Below, piece after piece: positions 37,169 to 47,996 of a stretch of 64,000 nucleotides of DNA. The DNA is from Coniella vitis (taxonomy: Eukaryota > Ascomycota > Sordariomycetes > Diaporthales > Schizoparmaceae): the NCBI GenBank assembly GCA_011317545.1, contig WUJK01000012.1, forward strand, positions 1,005,001-1,069,000. Reading direction: 5' to 3'. The number at the start of each line of letters is the position of its first letter. The stretch's first letter is position 1. The notes beneath the pieces are model-generated. The model was not told the DNA's origin and made no database searches. It was given only the letters and a program-made list of their open reading frames with translations. Made by a program: the position numbers and the translations under genes.

Positions 37169-37579
37169 TTTAGCCTTTTTGGGTTTTAAGCCGATTTTTT
37201 TTTATCTTTGAAGTTCTTTTTAGGAGTTTGATTTCGATAGGCATGTTGTGATCCGTGGTTTTGACATTTTGGTGGTTCAGTCTCACCAGTTCGATGCATT
37301 AGGAGCCCTAGACACACGTTCAGCTTTTGCGCAACAGCAGTAGTATGAGTTGCGGTAAAAGATTGAATGCAACAAAAGAAAAATAACAGGCTTTCACTGG
37401 AATTGTGTAATATTGTACTAGATACACGCCCAAGTTCTGAACTTCCAAAATAGGAGATTATGAAGACTGTTTGGTGGATTGAAAATTGAAATGCACCTTG
37501 TATTGGAACAAAGTAGAATCTTGACCACAGTATTCTGGAAGAATATAAGTTTAATAGTTTCATAGCCTTTTCAACCATT
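37169..37579. other. Intergenic between 5S rRNA and tRNA-Trp
   Basis: No gene is seen. AT-rich sequence with a T-rich stretch right after the 5S gene (about 37190-37205). Confidence 0.4.
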
Positions 37580-37667
37580 GGGGGGCTGGCGCAACGGTAG
37601 CGTGTGAGATTCCAGTTCCTTTTCTGGAGACTCCTCAAGGTTGTCGGTTCAAATCCGGCGTCCCTCA
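37580..37667 (+). tRNA. tRNA-Trp (anticodon CCA) with intron
   Basis: An 88-nt gene. The acceptor GGGGGGC pairs with GTCCCTC (two G-U), with discriminator A. The D arm is GCGC-AACGGTA-GCGT and the T arm GTCGG-TTCAAAT-CCGGC. The anticodon loop TTCCAG is interrupted after position 37 by an intron whose CTGGA is complementary to TCCAG, the usual anticodon-intron helix. The anticodon stem TGAGA/CCTCA has one A-C mismatch next to the loop. A T-rich Pol III terminator follows at 37681-37693. Confidence 0.9.
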
Positions 37668-37739
37668 TATAGCATTTAGCTTTTTGTTTTTTTCCTTTCT
37701 TCTCTTTTTGAGTCATTTGATATTATCTACTTCGATTGA

Positions 37740-37802
37740 GATTTTTTTCTTTCTTTCTTTTCTTTTTTTTTTTTTCTTTCTTTTGTTTTTTCTTTTTTTT
37801 TT
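37740..37802 (+). repeat. Low-complexity T/C tract
   Basis: Roughly 60 bases of T runs broken by single C (and one G), such as TTTCTTTCTTTCTTTTC. A simple repeat beside the tRNA-Trp gene. Confidence 0.9.
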
Positions 37803-38901
37803 ATTTCCCCTCAAATCTCTCGGGATTCTTTCCTCATGACTATGATTTCTTTGCATCAGAAGCCGCCAACAAGGACAAAACCTAGGGTGGAAACTACACA
37901 GGTACCAAATAAACATGGTTAGCATGCACGCGGCACGTTTGTTCAACCTCCTATTTACAAAATCATGCACTACTTACTTACTTTGTTTAGCAATATTACT
38001 CCTAAAGCGCATGCGCCACTGATCTGTAAGGGAAAGGAGAAAAAAAAAAGAGGTTCGTTTTACAGTCGCCTTCTATCCCGCAGTATCAATTCTGTACTGA
38101 TCACCGCATAGAGACATGCTTTTGAGGTAGTGCCCATAATAGATGTCCTGTAGTAAGTAGTAGTACAGAAGACATACTATATATATGCATCGCACATGTT
38201 TTCATTAATAAAGGTCTCTTCGGACCCTTGGGCGTTGCGAAAATCACTCATATATCAGTACAGTACTTTGAAAAACAAAGAACCTGCCCAATTCTATATC
38301 AATCATGCCAAGTCTTCGTTACAGAATGAAAGGACCCTCGAATTTCTCAGGATGGAAGGTAGGACCGGAGATCTTAACATACATAGTAGGAAAGTCTATA
38401 TATAAAAGAGATCCGCTTACCGTCCACGCCACCTGATTGAATGAACAAACAAGCTGGCAAAAATTACATAAACACGATTACAATTGGCAGTTGAAACCAT
38501 CTTTTGAGTGGGTAACTTCTGGTATTTTCTTTCTTGAGTACTCCAGTAAAGATATCTAATACACAGAAAGCGAGTTGAGTTAAATCGCTGCTTTTTCTTT
38601 TCTTCCTTTCGTCTTTTCATGTTCATCCTTCGGGCAAGAACCCGTGTTTTTTTTATGCCGTGCCACTCTCTTAAACCATGTGTGATTCCATCTGTATTGC
38701 CCGTGTCTGCTGTCTTGCCGATCCATCCCATGTTTTTGTGTTTTCCAAGCCAAATGGGGGAAAATGTAATATGTGACAAAATAAAAGAATTCCGACTCCC
38801 AATGCATTTGTCAAAAAGAACCCTTCAACCCCATACGCAATGCAGTCATCAAAACCACCCTTCCCACGGAGAGTTGTAGTTTAGTCAAAATGAAGGAAAG
38901 G

Positions 38902-38924
38902 AAAAAAAAAAAAAAAAAAAAAAG
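38902..38924 (+). repeat. Poly-A run, 23 bases
   Basis: Uninterrupted A23 followed by GC and A8. Read on the minus strand it lies just past the kinase stop. Confidence 0.95.
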
Positions 38925-39132
38925 CAAAAAAAAGGTACAATCTCCCAAAACGGCAAACACGAGGCAGCAGATGAAGTATGGTCAAGGTATAAGAAAGCCA
39001 GATGCCTCGATAGGCAGTTTCCAAACCGTGGAGACATGGCATCAAGATAGAACAGAAAAGAGAGAGGACAAAAGGGAAACAGGACAGCCCAGCTACAAGT
39101 GGTGAGCAGACAGATGTGTGGAGAGCTCTCAT

Positions 39133-41091
39133 TTAAGAATGAGCCTCCTGCCAGCTAGCACCAACCCACTCCATGTCGCCAAAGCGCTTCTCACGGCGCC
39201 AATTCCAGTTGAGATCTCGCGACTTGCTCTGGCCCCATGGGCAATCCTTGACCCGTTCTCGAGTCTGATGTTTGTTGTTCAATGTATGGTTGTGATGATT
39301 GGCGAAAGAAAAGTTGTTCAAATTCGTCGACGCATGATCCCCCGAAACTCCGTAATTCAAAACATTGCCCATTGGACGCCCTGACTTGATGGTGAAGTCT
39401 GGTTTAGGCATGGACTCCTTGTTGCCAGTGAAGGCTCGACGGCGCTCACCAAGCTTGGCCCACTTCTCCAAAGCGTCTCTCTTAGGAGGTGGCGAGTGTC
39501 GTGGGTGCAATTCGTGCAGCCTGACCGGTGTGACATCCTGGAAGAAGAACCCGTCAGGTAGATCACCATCCATGTCGATCGCGTCTTCCACCAATGGTAC
39601 GTGAGAGTCCACAGCAAGGATCGAAGACTTGACAGCCGGGGACAGCCCTTGACGGGGCGTGTCATCGTTCTCGGCCTTGCTGTCTTGGCTCCAGGTCCGG
39701 GAGTTCATCTTCTTGAGAGCCCGCAGCTGGCGAGCTCGCTCCTCTTCTTGGTGTTCCTCCTCCTCCTCCTCCCACAAGTCACTCCAGCTCTTAGACACCG
39801 TGTCCTTGCCACCAAAAACTGAGGCCATAGATGGGATGTTACGCGGCTTGGACATGGAGATAGGCAAAGAACCTGCCATGGGAGAAACTTGAGCAGCTGG
39901 CTTCAACAGATTCGAACGATTGATTGCAAGTGACTGCATAGAAGCGGGCAGGCCAGAGCCCATTATGGACACTGTGGAGGGGGTTTGGGCGGACGAGGCC
40001 CAGTCGACAGTGGCCACAGACTTGGAGAAGAGGTCTTCAGTGTAACTCTCATTGTCAGGGATAACACTGAGTTGTCGAATGGGTTGAGCAGCCGTGCCAT
40101 GCAAGGCCTTGGCCCAAGGGAAGGCTCCTGTGTCAACCTGGGGAGACTGGATTGATGGCGTCCGCAGTGGTTCACGGTTAGCAGTGGCAATGGTGTCCCG
40201 GCTGGCGCAGCAGAACTCATCATCGCCCTCATCGAGAGTGGTGAAGCTGATCACACGGTTCAAAGCCCTGCGCGCACCGACGAGCGATCTCTTCCTGGGG
40301 TCGAGATTCATGCACTCAACAATGACCTCGTACGTGTCTTGCGACATGGACGGGAAAACATCGAAAAGCGACTGCTTGTCGCGGGAGAAATCCAAGAACA
40401 AGGGATCAGCCTCGGTTGGAGTAGTGAAGGGGTTGCGCGAGAACAAAATGTTCAGCAAACAGATGCCAATGGCCCAGATATCAGCTGAGGCAGGCGAGTA
40501 GCCTGCCCCAGCTGAGTCGTACTGCTCCGGTGACATGTAGCGATCGCTACCGACAGCGTTCTCATATGACCAGTTCTCTGTGCTGGCCAGACCAAAGTCT
40601 CCAAGCTTGACTGCGCCATCCTTGCTGAGAAAGATATTCTCGGGCTTGATGTCGCGGTGGTAGACGCCCTTGGAGTGTATGTAGGCAACAGCGTCGACAA
40701 GCTCCAACATGAAGCGACGGACATGCTCAGTCTCGAGGGGACCCTGGTCGACGCGAATAGCCTCGTAGAGATCACCTTGTTCACAGTACTCGAGTACCAA
40801 GTACACGTGAGCATCCGTCTCAAAGGAGCCAAGCAGGTTGACTATGTTGGGATGGCGACCGAGACGGCGATGCAGCACAAGCTCTTCAGACTTCTCGTCA
40901 ATAGCGAACTCGAAGCCAGCTTCGTCTGCCGCGGACCTTTTGGTCACGCACTTGATAGCAACGGTATCGCCCGTCACCATATCGCGGGCCTTGAAGACCA
41001 TGCCAAAAGATCCATGATTGAGTGGTGCAAGGGTCTCGTACCGCCCATCGAGAATGACACCGCTGGTAAACTCGTCTCGCAAGCATTCCAT
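39133..41091 (-). CDS. Serine/threonine protein kinase, Ran1/Sks1-Ksp1-like
   Basis: A single exon of 652 aa. Kinase domain from about residue 18 to 285: glycine loop LNHGSFGMVF (24-33), lysine K47 in VAIK, catalytic HRDIKPEN (145-152), DFG at 165-167, and SPEQ in place of APE at 187-190. The activation segment VGSDRYMSPEQY and the insert ASADIWAIGICLLNILFSRNPF are typical of the Ran1/Sks1 group (negative regulators of meiosis in fission yeast; TORC1-linked and glucose-signalling kinases in budding yeast). The C-terminal ~360 residues are low-complexity regulatory tail with Ser/Glu tracts. All catalytic residues are present, so it is expected to be active. The long region upstream suggests a long 5' leader. 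Confidence 0.9.
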   Translation of the reverse strand: MECLRDEFTSGVILDGRYETLAPLNHGSFGMVFKARDMVTGDTVAIKCVTKRSAADEAGFEFAIDEKSEELVLHRRLGRHPNIVNLLGSFETDAHVYLVLEYCEQGDLYEAIRVDQGPLETEHVRRFMLELVDAVAYIHSKGVYHRDIKPENIFLSKDGAVKLGDFGLASTENWSYENAVGSDRYMSPEQYDSAGAGYSPASADIWAIGICLLNILFSRNPFTTPTEADPLFLDFSRDKQSLFDVFPSMSQDTYEVIVECMNLDPRKRSLVGARRALNRVISFTTLDEGDDEFCCASRDTIATANREPLRTPSIQSPQVDTGAFPWAKALHGTAAQPIRQLSVIPDNESYTEDLFSKSVATVDWASSAQTPSTVSIMGSGLPASMQSLAINRSNLLKPAAQVSPMAGSLPISMSKPRNIPSMASVFGGKDTVSKSWSDLWEEEEEEHQEEERARQLRALKKMNSRTWSQDSKAENDDTPRQGLSPAVKSSILAVDSHVPLVEDAIDMDGDLPDGFFFQDVTPVRLHELHPRHSPPPKRDALEKWAKLGERRRAFTGNKESMPKPDFTIKSGRPMGNVLNYGVSGDHASTNLNNFSFANHHNHTLNNKHQTRERVKDCPWGQSKSRDLNWNWRREKRFGDMEWVGASWQEAHS

Positions 41092-43350
41092 TGTCGTGGA
41101 TGGAAGAGAAAAAGGAATGTGAAAAGATTAAGAAAATATAGTGGTGCGGATGAAATCAAGACGCCTGATGGGTGGTACAATCTCCCCTCCCGATGCTTCC
41201 GCCGTGAGCACCAAGGCCACTCAGTCTACGTGAATGACGAATGACGAAGGAAGATATTGCCCAAAGGGAAAGCTTCAAGAAAACGAGGTTTTGTTTGAGG
41301 CTGCTTTGTGTACTAGTTGTATCGTCCAAATGCCAAAATAAAAAAAAAAGAGTAACGGAGTGTAGTTATGGTAATGCAAAAGTTCGTTCGAAGAGAGGAT
41401 GGTTCTGCAAGTGCGATTGGATAGTGGCTTGTCGTTTGCGGGTGTTAAGCAGAAGGTGCCGAGGCTTTCGAGTTCAAGTAGATGTACCAATTCAATCGCG
41501 GAGGTCGACGGGAGAAAGAGGAAACCAAAGCAAAGCTGGGGACCGTTGTATGTTTTTCAGAGACTCATATGGATGGTGGGTATTTCAGGTTTGACAAAAC
41601 AAATAACAAGAGGCAGTCTGTCAGAGATAAGGGAAGAAAAAAAAAAGGTTGAAGGAAAAAAGGGAGTCGCTTGTTGCAGTAATTGTTGATAAGAGTAAGT
41701 TGATAATAGTCGTCGAGGTGAAGGTGCCGCGGGGGACGAGGGCTTTGATAAGTAACAAAAGAAAGATCGTCAAAGACTCATTGGAAGAGCTTGGTCTGGT
41801 GCCGAAGAAAGAGTGATGTGGATCCAAAGGGAAGACGCCCTAAAGGGACGTGTGGGGAGGAGAATGACCAAGGCTGGGGGATGACAATGCCGTAATTGCT
41901 CAGCAGCCCAACGAGGTCGAGAAGCCGATGTCGTCCAGGTGAGGCGATGCCGCTGGCGGCAGTAGCGGAGAGCGAGGCGCCAACACAGTAGATGGACGAG
42001 GGCGAAGACGGGGCGGAAGACACGACCTAGTGAGTAATGGTCCACCCGGCACAGCCGTCAGGAAAGCGGGCCTCGGGTACTGGGAGGATCCCGGAGGTTT
42101 GGGTGGGTAAATGGGTGAGTTGCGTGACAGGCAGGACCCTATAATAGAAGCACTGGATAGGTGGCACTCGGAGTCATATGATGGCGGTGGATTCGACTTC
42201 TCCGGGGTGAGTTTGGGCGAAGACGAGATATGACTCTTCAGCCGCCGTGTTAGACCAGCGACTATTGCCGTCCACTTGTGTGTTCTTGGAGGATATTGTT
42301 CTTTGGTGGCCCGGAGCCTCGTGTGCAGCTTGTATTCGTTTTCTTAACGGCCGCGCCTTGTTGACGTGTGGTTGTATCGAAATCGGCAATCGAGATGTGA
42401 ACCCGAACAGATGACGTGCAGGCAGCCAGACAAGATGAAGGAGACAAACAACCAATGAGTCGTTGCTGTTCGTAGTGCACTGTCTATCCAGGGGATAACG
42501 ACGGATTGCTGGTGCCTTTTGTTCGGTGGACCAGGTGCAAGGCAGCGGCAGCAGAGATAAGGCAGCACCGGAGTCGGGATGCAAGCAGCCTCGCGCTGGA
42601 TCGTCGAGGGATGGCCGTCGAGTCTGGGCTTGGTCGAGGTCCCGCGCGTGCTTGCGGAACAGGTGGTCTGAGGGCGGATTTTGATGGTTGTTTGATGACA
42701 AGGACACACAACACACACAACAAACACAACACTGACACAGTGACCTGGTGAGGCAACGTCGATCTCCAACAGCGGAGGTTCAGGCAGCCGAAGCGGGAGG
42801 TTGAGAGGGCGCTCGGGCAATTGCTGTCCTTTCCAAACACTGAACCGTCGTAGTGCGAGTGGTGCGAGGTGGGAGACGGAGAAGGACCAAGAGCAGAGCG
42901 TGAACAGGTGCAGGGGAGGGAAGGGCGGTGGTGAAGTAGGGTTGGGTTGGGTCGAGACGAAAGTGGCGTGAGGTGAGGTGGAAGCCGAGAAAGAAGGAAA
43001 GAAGGGCGAAGGTGCGCGAATGTCAGAGTGCGTGGGTGTGTGAGCGTGTGTGGGTGTGGGGGGAGAGTGCGAGAGGATGTGAGGTGAGGCAGAGAGAAAG
43101 AAGGCGGTGGGAATAAGAAACAAAGCGAGGAGGAAGGGCAGGCACGAACTGGAACGGAAACGGGCTGCAGGGTGGACGATTAACCAGCGGAGGAACAAGG
43201 CAAAGCAAAGGTAAAGGCAAGGACAGGCATGAACAGGCGAGCAAAAGAAGACGAGAGACGAGACGAGATGCACAGCACAGCACAGCACAGCACAGCACAG
43301 CACAGCACAGCACAGCACGCAATAGCGCAGAGAGAGAGACAGCGCGCGCA
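41092..43350 (-). promoter_or_regulatory. Probable long 5' leader/promoter of the kinase gene
   Basis: Read on the minus strand, about 42,300-43,350 is pyrimidine- and CA-rich (TCTCTC, CACACACAC, CTCCCC), as in long fungal leaders. It carries a CTGTG-type pentanucleotide array. Long frames here (for example 335 codons at 42344-43351) are low-complexity Cys/Ser/Pro strings and are not credible proteins. Introns within the leader are possible but were not assigned. Confidence 0.45.
43271..43318 (+). repeat. Pentanucleotide microsatellite (CACAG)9
   Basis: Nine perfect tandem copies of CACAG (43271-43315) followed by CAC. A length-variable site is likely. Confidence 0.97.
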
Positions 43351-45150
43351 CAGGTGAGCGAAGATGGCATGGGCTGAACTCGTTGGGTAGAGCCCTTCCC
43401 TAGACGCACGCCATCGTAGTGCATGTCTTGGGTCCCCGGCACGGTTCCCCAGGGGGGGAGGCGTGAGCCTATCCGAGATAACCGCAGGCAGGGGGTGGCC
43501 ACTCACCCAGCCCAGACACTGAGACGTGAGATTAGCCAATCTCGACCGCTGGAACTGCCCAGGGTCTCAGCAGCCCCATTGGCTCCACACAGTGCTAGAT
43601 GGCGTGCATACTAGTCCAAGAAGAAACGTTCGATGCTCAGCTTACCACCCAGCCAGCACCAAAAGAAACCCGTGCCGCTGTTACTGCAGACGGTGCGTAG
43701 GCTGGCCAGAGGTACAAAAATACCTTGCGACACGCGTGGCCTGCATTTGAAGCATGCCACTTACTATGACAGTACATGGCTAGGTATCCGGATACTTGTT
43801 GTACTATCTACTGTGTAGCAATCCAGCATGACGAGCCTGCCCCCCCAAAAACCCAAACCAGTGCCGTCACCTGGACCATGGGCCCTTCCCACCCGCTGTT
43901 GGGGATTAGTGTTCCAAGAAACCAGGCCGCACTAGGCCCAGAAGGTCAACGCGAGTCCCTAATTTAGTGGCCTTGCGTGACGGATGGCACGCTGGCTGGA
44001 CCGTTTAGCACTTGTTTTCTGCTGCACGTACCAAGCACGGCACGTCCTATGTACTGTGAACTGTGTACTGTGTACTCTGTACTGGCTGCCAAGGCAGTGA
44101 GTGTACATAGTACTCTTTTACTCACGCTTTTCACTGTCCTTCTCACCGCCCACTGTGCGTGATGCACACCCAACCAACTTTTCGACCATTGCTAAGAAAA
44201 GGGCAGCCCCAGACGTGACGGCCATGACGACCTGCTGACAAGAAATTCTGGAAACCATGGCTCCAGAATTCCAGGGGCCTTCCTACTTTCTCCTCTGAAA
44301 GATGGAGTACAGGGCTCTACAGACCCAGTCCATTACTCCCGGGACGACCCCATCCCTCCGCATTCAAAGGGGCCTTACAGAAAAAGAACAGGACACGTTA
44401 TCCCACACGAGAATTGCATACCTCTTCGTCATCTGGCATACTGGATCATATCCTGGCACCGAAGCCAAGGCATCAGGAGCTGGGCCTGCTGGACGACCCT
44501 ACCCCCCCCCCAGCGTATCATAGTAGTAGACACCATGTACACAGTACCTGAAGCCCAGGTACAGATGCTACATATATTCAGACACGCACCTAGTAGTGCG
44601 TTACGACAGTCCCAGTACATAGCGCTGGCGTGCCACGAGGCCGAGAGCCTTCTGGCATCGACCCCAGGATTCCACGGCTTTCTGTTTCACCAGGATCATC
44701 CTCCTTGTGCTCGTTGGCGCCCCCCAAAAGCTTAGCGGCTCTCTCTTCTATTTGACAGCCAGATTCGGCAATCCCTCCTTGGTCTGCTGGTGAAGCCGAT
44801 AAGTGTTATGGAGTTCACAGCAAGCTGACCTGTCACATACATACTATCTAGTAAGTCTCATGTAAACTGGCAAATAGGTTTCTAGAGAAACCCCTACATA
44901 GTAGTACCATCTGCTATCGACAGGGACGCTGGGCGGGACCCCTGAATGGCGGCATAGCAGAGGCTCATACCTCGCACACGCGCGCGCGCGCCTTCGTGCT
45001 GGGGGCACCCTGTCCTCTCTCCTCAGTCATGCAACAACACCAAAGGGGCAGCTTTGCGCGGGATGCCACCGCGTACATTATATTACAGTCGATCCTGTAC
45101 TTTGTCCGTAAGCAAACGCGAGTACATGGCCATGGCTTATCGGAATCTTG

Positions 45151-45174
45151 GGCGCCAGGGCGCCAGGGCGCCAG
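45151..45174 (+). repeat. Three tandem GGCGCCAG units
   Basis: Three exact 8-base units in a row. GGCGCC is itself palindromic. Confidence 0.95.
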
Positions 45175-47400
45175 AGGGGGGATGCAGGGCGGCGCAGGGG
45201 AATTGAATGTAATGCACCAAGAGCCGACAAACCAGCAGGACAGCAATCAGGAACAGCCACGTTCATCCTCGTGCTTGTTGACGAGATGCCAAAGCAAAAC
45301 CCCATGGCAACCTCACCAACGGCCAATCATGTCACTTCGTCTCGGAACTCGCTGCGCAGCTCTTAACAACAAAGGCCTCGCGATGATAGGATTGAACAGG
45401 CCGCCGCAAAAATGCCGGATTGGGGATTTATTGTCCACCACATGTACATGCATCTGCAAGTACCTGATTCAATGCGCTGTGGTTATTGTGCACCGTTCTA
45501 TATACATGGTAAAAGGACCATGACTGTGAGTTACTATGTACAATCCCTCGGCGGAGCTTCACGCGGTACAATGTGAACTTCAGTGGCACGAGGCAGGACC
45601 TCGTCAACCTGCAGTGCGGAAAGGCCCACCACTGCCTTAAGGCTCCACATCCAATGGACATGCTGTTCATGGCATTTCTGCGATAGTGTATCTAGATGGA
45701 TCATCATGGGACTGTGCTGATACCCCAAGATAAACTTGAATAGGGTCAAGCAAAAAGGCGGCGGTAGCGGGCGTCCTTGCTCAGAGCGGGACCTTGACGG
45801 ACCGCGTGACTGCTTCAGAGGGCCGATAGTCGGGCTGCTTATCTGGGTTAGTTAGCCAGCTGCTCTATGCCATGTCGGGATTGATGACTCGCGGCTGATG
45901 GCCCAAGGCCGTGCACCTGGAACCTACTAGCAGAGCTGCGAATCTTCTACTCACATCACGGGATGACTCGGTATGTACACACACACGTACTTAGTAATAG
46001 TTGCACCGGGCACACTTGTCGCATGCGGGCCGCCCGCAGAGTATAGACAACAAAGAAACGGCTTGCGTGCTACGCTCTTGGCTTCGCGCGCTGGTTCAAG
46101 GGTAAAGTGGTGGAATGGCAAACGTACCTGAGCATCCCTTGGCGCCTAAGCAGGTTTGCAGGTGCTTCAGCAGTGTACTATGTATGGAGCAGGCCAGAAG
46201 AAAGCTTTGCGCTTGTAGCCGCGTGCCAGCTGTTGTTATTTGTTGTTGTTGTCTCGATGCCTGCCGATGCCGAGAGCTTTGCATTTTGATGAGACGGCGT
46301 GGAAGCAGACAGGACGCAAGGGGGCATGGCGAGCGGGCTTGTGGATGAGAGAGGTGCTCGTCATCCTACGTGCGTGGCCGCGGCCCCCCGCCTATTGAAA
46401 CAGACAGCCAGACAGCCCATCCGTTCCAGACTCGCCCAGTACCACAACGGCGCCGCATTCTTGCAGCTGTATTAGAGAGCATCGCCTTTCTTTGTGCGTG
46501 CAAGTACATAGTAAATTCGCCACCACAACACGGAGCGGTTACCATGGTGATAGATACTATGAGCGAGATTGCATATCACTTGGCCGCCCGTCTTTCCCTG
46601 GCTGTTGCCCAGTTATTCTTTTAACGCATCGCCATAGCCCTTTTGCTGGGTATAGATGCATGAGCAACCCAACATCTACTATGTAATATGGGTATTTCGG
46701 TATCAGCAAGTATGCCGTAGGTGAAAAAGTGCTGTGGCCTTATCGGAATCTCGCCACCCTTTCCGCGGAGGCGCATGGAGCCGCCCACATAAAGGGCCCG
46801 CGCGCCACTCAGAAGCCGTGTCTGATGCACGACGTGTGAGCTGCATGCAGTAACCAGCCAGGACTGCCAGGCCAAAGAGACGAGTCGCTTTCTTAGCTTT
46901 CGTCGTATGTTTTGCCAGCGACGGCACGCAATACTATGGCAGTGCTTGCGAAACACAACAGCAAGCCCCTAACGCTGCTCGTGTGTGTCCTGGCGGTTAC
47001 CGACGCTTTCGCACATAGGAACATATCGGAATGGACGACTGGAGACAATCAATGTCGCGATGCTCTTCAGAATAAGGTGGATCTCCATCGGCTGCAACGG
47101 AGCGTCGGAAGATTGTGAGTACTGCATAGTACAGTACATATGCAGAATAGGTACATACTTTAAGTAAAGAGCGTGCATGCTGCATTGCGGGCTGCTGTGG
47201 AGACGTTTCCAGGGGCCAACTTGGCCAGAAGGCAAGAACCAGACGGCCAGAACGGTGCTATGTAGTACAAAGTACGGGCAACTGCCATATCGTACATAGC
47301 ACAGTTCTGTAGCGCAATTGCCCTGTCGGTACCATGTAATATGTAGTCAGGTGAGGGGTGTGCTCTACACATAGTAGGCGCGAGCGGAGTGGAACGGGAC

Positions 47401-47425
47401 CGTACCGTACCGTACCGTACCGTAC
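47401..47425 (+). repeat. (CGTAC)5 pentanucleotide repeat
   Basis: Five perfect tandem copies of CGTAC, each junction forming GTAC and overlapping the palindrome. Confidence 0.97.
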
Positions 47426-47996
47426 TTTACCGCTGACCCGGCGGGTGGCGGGTGTGCACGGGCCAGGAGCCGCCCTCACCGTTCTTCTGTCCATTGCATG
47501 GCCGGCCCTGTAATTGCTGCTGCAGTATCATGCAGCATAGTAGCTGCATCAACACCACCGCCCATAAGTTAGCACAATCTCGCTGCCCGCCGCAGGCATG
47601 CAGTGAGCAATAATGCAGCCACAGCTTCAGAATTTTCTCCTCTAGCCAGCATCGCAGCCCTACGCGAGCCAGATCTCGTGCCTGACCGACTTGCAACCTT
47701 TTCGTTCAAGCCTTCCTTTTGTGGAAGGCTGCTTTTTTTTCACCGCTTCATTCTCGCCGCAGCTCGATCCATCGCGGCCTCTGCAGCTGTTCAGAAAACT
47801 CTTCCTGCGCTTTGCATTACCCGACTGCAGCAACCCGTGTGCGAACTTCTTAGCCAGCCCAGCCCTCCCTCCTTCTGTCTCGGCAGCCAGGAGATTGTGC
47901 CGGCTTTTGATCGTTGCGGTCCAGCCTCGGCACTCTGTTGAAACACCTACACAGCGAAGCTGCATAGCAGAAGGGTGCGTTGCTGTTGCTACCGCC

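Larger units (their letters stand above)
37668..39132. other. Gene-free stretch with pyrimidine and poly-A tracts
   Basis: Contains a T-rich C/T tract at about 37740-37802 and a 23-base A run at 38902-38924. One TACATAGTA word lies at 38380. The right part is probably the kinase 3' UTR. No gene is recognised. Confidence 0.5.
43351..47996. other. 4.6 kb gene-free stretch rich in the TACATAGTA word
   Basis: No recognisable gene, tRNA or transposon. It holds six exact copies of TACATAGTA/TACTATGTA (44104, 44895, 45532, 46176, 46505, 46677) and many near copies. It also holds GTACTGT-like runs at 44050-44090, a CG dinucleotide run (44979-44991), three GGCGCCAG copies and five CGTAC copies. The C/T-rich right end (about 47,690-47,990) is probably the UTR4 5' leader. 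Confidence 0.5.

Noticed and set aside
42344..43351. Open frame of 335 codons, minus strand, with Cys-Ala-Val-Leu repeats
   Set aside because: It is the translation of the CACAG array and pyrimidine-rich leader, low-complexity throughout, with no conserved part.
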